DNA of 35,496 nucleotides. Source: Sphingopyxis sp. GTDB taxonomy: Bacteria; Pseudomonadota; Alphaproteobacteria; Sphingomonadales; Sphingomonadaceae. Positions 33,130-35,496 of this stretch are shown here, piece by piece. The translations under genes were made by a program, and so were the position numbers. Location: NCBI RefSeq assembly GCF_019459305.1, contig NZ_JAIBES010000032.1, positions 1 to 35,496 on the forward strand, given 5' to 3'. The notes under the pieces were generated by a model. That model ran no database searches and was not told the origin of the DNA. It saw nothing but the letters and a program-made list of their open reading frames with translations. Position 1 is the first letter of the stretch; the number at the start of each line of letters is the position of its first letter.

Positions 33130-34611
33130 ATGACCGATGCGATCCGAATCCATGCGGCCGACAATGTCGCCACCGCGCTAGCCGACCTGGCGGCGGACAG
33201 CGCGGTGGCCGTCGGCTCACAGCGCCTGATCCCTATCGAGCCGATCGCGCGCGGGCACAAGCTGGCGCTGGCCCCGATCGCCTGCGGTGCCAGCGTGATC
33301 AAATATGGCTTTCCGATCGGTGTCGCGACCGCCGACATTGCCGCGGGTGCGCTTGTCCATGGCCACAATCTGGCGACCGCGCTGACCGGGAGCGATGATT
33401 ATGTCTATGCGCCGCCCCTCGCCGTCCCGCCGCTCGCGTCGTCCGCGCCCAGCTTCATGGGCTATGCCCGCGCCGATGGGCGCGTCGGTACACGCAACGA
33501 AATCTGGATCCTGCCCACCGTCGGCTGCGTCGGCAATCTGACGGCGCGCGTCGCGCGAACCGCAGCCGTCCGCCATTCCGGGCGTCTCGACGGTATCCAC
33601 GCGTTCAAGCATCCATTCGGCTGCTCGCAGCTCGGCGACGATCTGGGCCACACGCGCGGCCTGCTCGCGGCGCTGGCGCAGCATCCGAATGCGGGCGGCG
33701 TGCTGATCGTCGGGCTCGGCTGCGAGAGCAACCAGCTCACCGCATTGCTCGACACCATCCCCGAGGGTCGCCGCGGCCATATCCGCACCCTGTCGGCGCA
33801 GGCGGTCGAGGATGACGAGGCGGCGAGCCTGGCGCTGGTGGATGAACTGGTCGAGGCCTGCGCCGACACCCGGCGCACCCCCGCGCCGCTGTCGGCGCTG
33901 ACCCTTGGGGTCAAATGTGGCGGATCCGACGGCCTGTCGGGCCTGACCGCCAACCCGCTGGCCGGTCGCATGGCCGATGCCGTCGCGGCCGCCGAAGGCA
34001 AGGTCATCCTTACCGAAATTCCCGAGCTCTTCGGCGCCGAGCAGCTGCTGCTGGACCGCGCGGTGTCGCGTGACGTGTTCGATCGAACGGCGCAGCTGGT
34101 ACAGGATTTCAAGGCCTATTTCACCCGCAACGGCGAGCCGGTGAGCGAGAACCCTTCTCCCGGCAACATCGCCGGCGGAATCACGACGCTGGAAGAAAAA
34201 TCGCTCGGTGCCGTGCAGAAGGGCGGCCAGGTCCCGCTCGTCGATGTCCAGCTTTATGGCGGTGAAGCGACGCTCCCCGGGCTTACTTTGCTCGAGGCGC
34301 CCGGCAACGACGCAGTGTCGTCGACCGCGCTGACCGCCGCGGGCGCGACGGTGATCCTGTTCACCACCGGCCGCGGCACCCCGCTCGGCTTTCCGGCCCC
34401 GACGCTGAAGATCGCCTCGAACAGCGAGCTTGCGGCGCGCAAATCAGGGTGGATCGATTTCGATGCCGGGATGGTGATCGGCGACGGCTTCGATATTGCA
34501 TCGGACGCACTGCTCGACCTGATCATCGCCACCGCATCGGGCAAGCTGACCAGAGCGGAGGCGAATGAGGAACGCGACATCGCGATCTGGAAATCGGGCG
34601 TGACGCTTTAG
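33130..34611 (+). CDS. uxaA: Altronate dehydratase
   Basis: This is a full-length two-domain UxaA of 493 residues. It removes water from D-altronate to give 2-keto-3-deoxy-D-gluconate in the galacturonate branch. The N-terminal SAF-like domain (about 1-95) carries ARGHKLALAPI, and the catalytic domain has FMGYARADGRVGTRNEIWILPTVGC, HPFGCSQLGDD, GLGCESNQ, LTLGVKCGGSDGLSGLTANPL, TEIPELFGAEQLLLDRA and GNIAGGITTLEEKSLGAVQKGG; cysteines in these segments would bind iron. The start at 33130 gives the family N-terminus; an in-frame ATG at 33040 adds an unlikely Arg-rich leader. The stop overlaps the convergent GH43 stop by 4 nt. Confidence 0.94.
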   Translation: MTDAIRIHAADNVATALADLAADSAVAVGSQRLIPIEPIARGHKLALAPIACGASVIKYGFPIGVATADIAAGALVHGHNLATALTGSDDYVYAPPLAVPPLASSAPSFMGYARADGRVGTRNEIWILPTVGCVGNLTARVARTAAVRHSGRLDGIHAFKHPFGCSQLGDDLGHTRGLLAALAQHPNAGGVLIVGLGCESNQLTALLDTIPEGRRGHIRTLSAQAVEDDEAASLALVDELVEACADTRRTPAPLSALTLGVKCGGSDGLSGLTANPLAGRMADAVAAAEGKVILTEIPELFGAEQLLLDRAVSRDVFDRTAQLVQDFKAYFTRNGEPVSENPSPGNIAGGITTLEEKSLGAVQKGGQVPLVDVQLYGGEATLPGLTLLEAPGNDAVSSTALTAAGATVILFTTGRGTPLGFPAPTLKIASNSELAARKSGWIDFDAGMVIGDGFDIASDALLDLIIATASGKLTRAEANEERDIAIWKSGVTL

Positions 34612-35477
34612 TCGAGCGCGCGGAAGGTAAAATTGCGGAACCGCGCCTCGCCTTCTCCCGCCGAATAGAGCCCGGGGCGCAGCATCAGGAAACCGCCGCG
34701 AACATTGTGGTGATAGCCCGACACTTCCATACCGCGATCGAATCTGGTCCAGGTTTTGCCGTCATCGCCGCTGGTGTCATAGGTCACGATATGGCGGTCG
34801 TTGGTCACCCGCATGCGCAGCTTGCGACCATGCGGGTTAGCCGGACGCGCGCGTTCGATGCCATATTGATGGGTGACGAATCGCTCACCATCGAACCCCA
34901 GCCCGCAATAGAGCCGGTCATCGTAAAAGAGGATCAGCCCCGCTGTGCCGCGGGGGGCGATTTCGATATCGCATTCGAACCGGTATGCCTGATCGCCCGC
35001 GATGAGCAGCAAGGGCGACGAATCGACCGGCGCCTTGCCGCGCGCATTCAAGACCAGCGCGCCATCCTCGACCCGCGCGCGGCTGCGCTCGTTGGCTGCG
35101 GGTTTGAAGAAATTCCATTTGGCGCCGAGCGCCAGCGTGCTGAAATCGTCCGACAGTGCCATACCGTGCGGCCCCGCCACGCCGCCTTTCGGCTTGGCGA
35201 TCGGCTGCGACAGGTCGCCGCCGGTCATCCGGAACCAGCCGTCTTCGGTCCATTCGATCGGATCGAGCAGCGCCTGACGGCCCAATGTCCAATAGCCATT
35301 TTCAAACCCGTGATAGACGCTCCACCAATCGCCCGCCGGCCCCTCGACCAGCGTAGCGTGGCCGCGCGACCACCATTTTTCCGCCGCCGATGTGGTGCGG
35401 ACGAGCGGGTTGGCCGGGCAGTTTTCCCACGGCCCATGGATCGATTTCGATCGCGCCGCGATCACCATATGACCCGT
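34608..35477 (-). CDS. Glycoside hydrolase family 43 protein, C-terminal part (5' end missing)
   Basis: About 290 residues of the C-terminus are present and the start lies beyond the right edge. The first part, HMVIAARSKSIHGPWENCPA then NPLVRT, RGHATLVEGPAGDWWSVYHGFENG and LGRQALLDPIEW, is the end of a GH43 beta-propeller. From about 35175 leftwards comes a beta-sandwich domain as in bacterial beta-xylosidases: LSDDFSTLALGAKWNFFKP, LFYDDRLYCGLGFDGERF and SGYHHNVRGGFLMLRPGLYS. It probably cleaves xylose or arabinose units from plant polysaccharide; the position beside uronate genes fits glucuronoxylan or pectin side-chain use. The catalytic residues lie outside the window, so specificity cannot be judged. 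Confidence 0.88.
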   Translation of the reverse strand, partial: TGHMVIAARSKSIHGPWENCPANPLVRTTSAAEKWWSRGHATLVEGPAGDWWSVYHGFENGYWTLGRQALLDPIEWTEDGWFRMTGGDLSQPIAKPKGGVAGPHGMALSDDFSTLALGAKWNFFKPAANERSRARVEDGALVLNARGKAPVDSSPLLLIAGDQAYRFECDIEIAPRGTAGLILFYDDRLYCGLGFDGERFVTHQYGIERARPANPHGRKLRMRVTNDRHIVTYDTSGDDGKTWTRFDRGMEVSGYHHNVRGGFLMLRPGLYSAGEGEARFRNFTFRALD

Positions 35478-35496
35478 GGGGGGGGGGGGGGGGGGG
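35478..35496. other. Terminal 19-nt G homopolymer, probable sequencing or assembly artefact
   Basis: The window ends in 19 consecutive G. In the GH43 reading frame this would encode polyproline in the middle of the catalytic beta-propeller, just before a well-conserved segment. This is not expected for the family. A contig-end artefact is the simplest explanation. Confidence 0.7.

Noticed and set aside
1..35496. tRNA, rRNA, CRISPR, prophage or insertion sequence
   Set aside because: Reading both strands I saw no tRNA-like cloverleaf, no regularly spaced direct repeats, and no transposase or phage proteins. The short palindromes are intergenic REP-like elements.

Overview
The window looks like a chromosomal segment of a high-GC alphaproteobacterium, most likely a sphingomonad (Sphingopyxis/Sphingomonas-like). 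This rests on the strong GC bias in third codon positions, on the protein families present (YbaY lipoprotein, I78 inhibitor lipoprotein, paired acyl-CoA dehydrogenases, UxuB/UxaC/UxaA cluster with GH43) and on intergenic palindromes of a type common in that group. The species assignment is inference. There is no rRNA, no recognisable tRNA, no CRISPR array, no phage and no insertion sequence.

Layout. (1) Positions 1-673: the start of a nucleotidyltransferase-HEPN protein runs off the left edge, preceded by a decayed fragment of a second HEPN domain. (2) 674-4552: a YbaY-type lipoprotein, PEP carboxylase (ppc) and an Asp-rich lipoprotein with a near-consensus promoter. (3) 4749-8001, minus strand: a probable two-subunit acyl-CoA dehydrogenase and an SDR. 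(4) 8173-18998, plus strand: SDR, GPH-type transporter, ACAD10/11-type acyl-CoA dehydrogenase, zinc alcohol dehydrogenase, ACAD10/11-type kinase, two SDRs, a beta-lactamase-fold serine hydrolase and a bifunctional enoyl-CoA hydratase/3-hydroxyacyl-CoA dehydrogenase. Several of these genes are coupled by 4-nt stop/start overlaps, and a strong terminator closes the run. (5) 19464-27140, minus strand: the valine/isobutyryl-CoA route (mmsA, isobutyryl-CoA dehydrogenase, HIBYL-CoA hydrolase, enoyl-CoA hydratase, mmsB), interrupted by a polysaccharide deacetylase, two lipoproteins and a RidA-family protein. A LysR gene diverges from mmsA. (6) 28119-35496: hexuronate catabolism (uxuB, uxaC, ExuT-like transporter, FAH/MhpD-family hydratase, and divergent uxaA) next to a truncated GH43 glycosidase. 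The window ends in a 19-nt G run that is probably an artefact.

How the genes work together. Region 4 is the most interesting part. A kinase and an acyl-CoA dehydrogenase that are fused in animal ACAD10/11, and separate in the Pseudomonas levulinate (lva) pathway, sit near each other with oxidoreductases and a beta-oxidation enzyme. Together they predict breakdown of 4-hydroxyacyl-CoAs, derived from 4-hydroxy acids, 4-oxo acids or lactones, through a phosphorylated intermediate into beta-oxidation. A 16-bp palindrome of the form TTTACGnnnnCGTnAA lies in the divergent 8.0-8.2 kb promoter region and again just upstream of the ACAD10/11-type gene, so regions 3 and 4 may share a regulator that is not in the window. 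Regions 5 and 6 each have a compact candidate operator at their divergent promoters. Five intergenic spacers carry about 80-bp paired palindromes from at least four sequence families.
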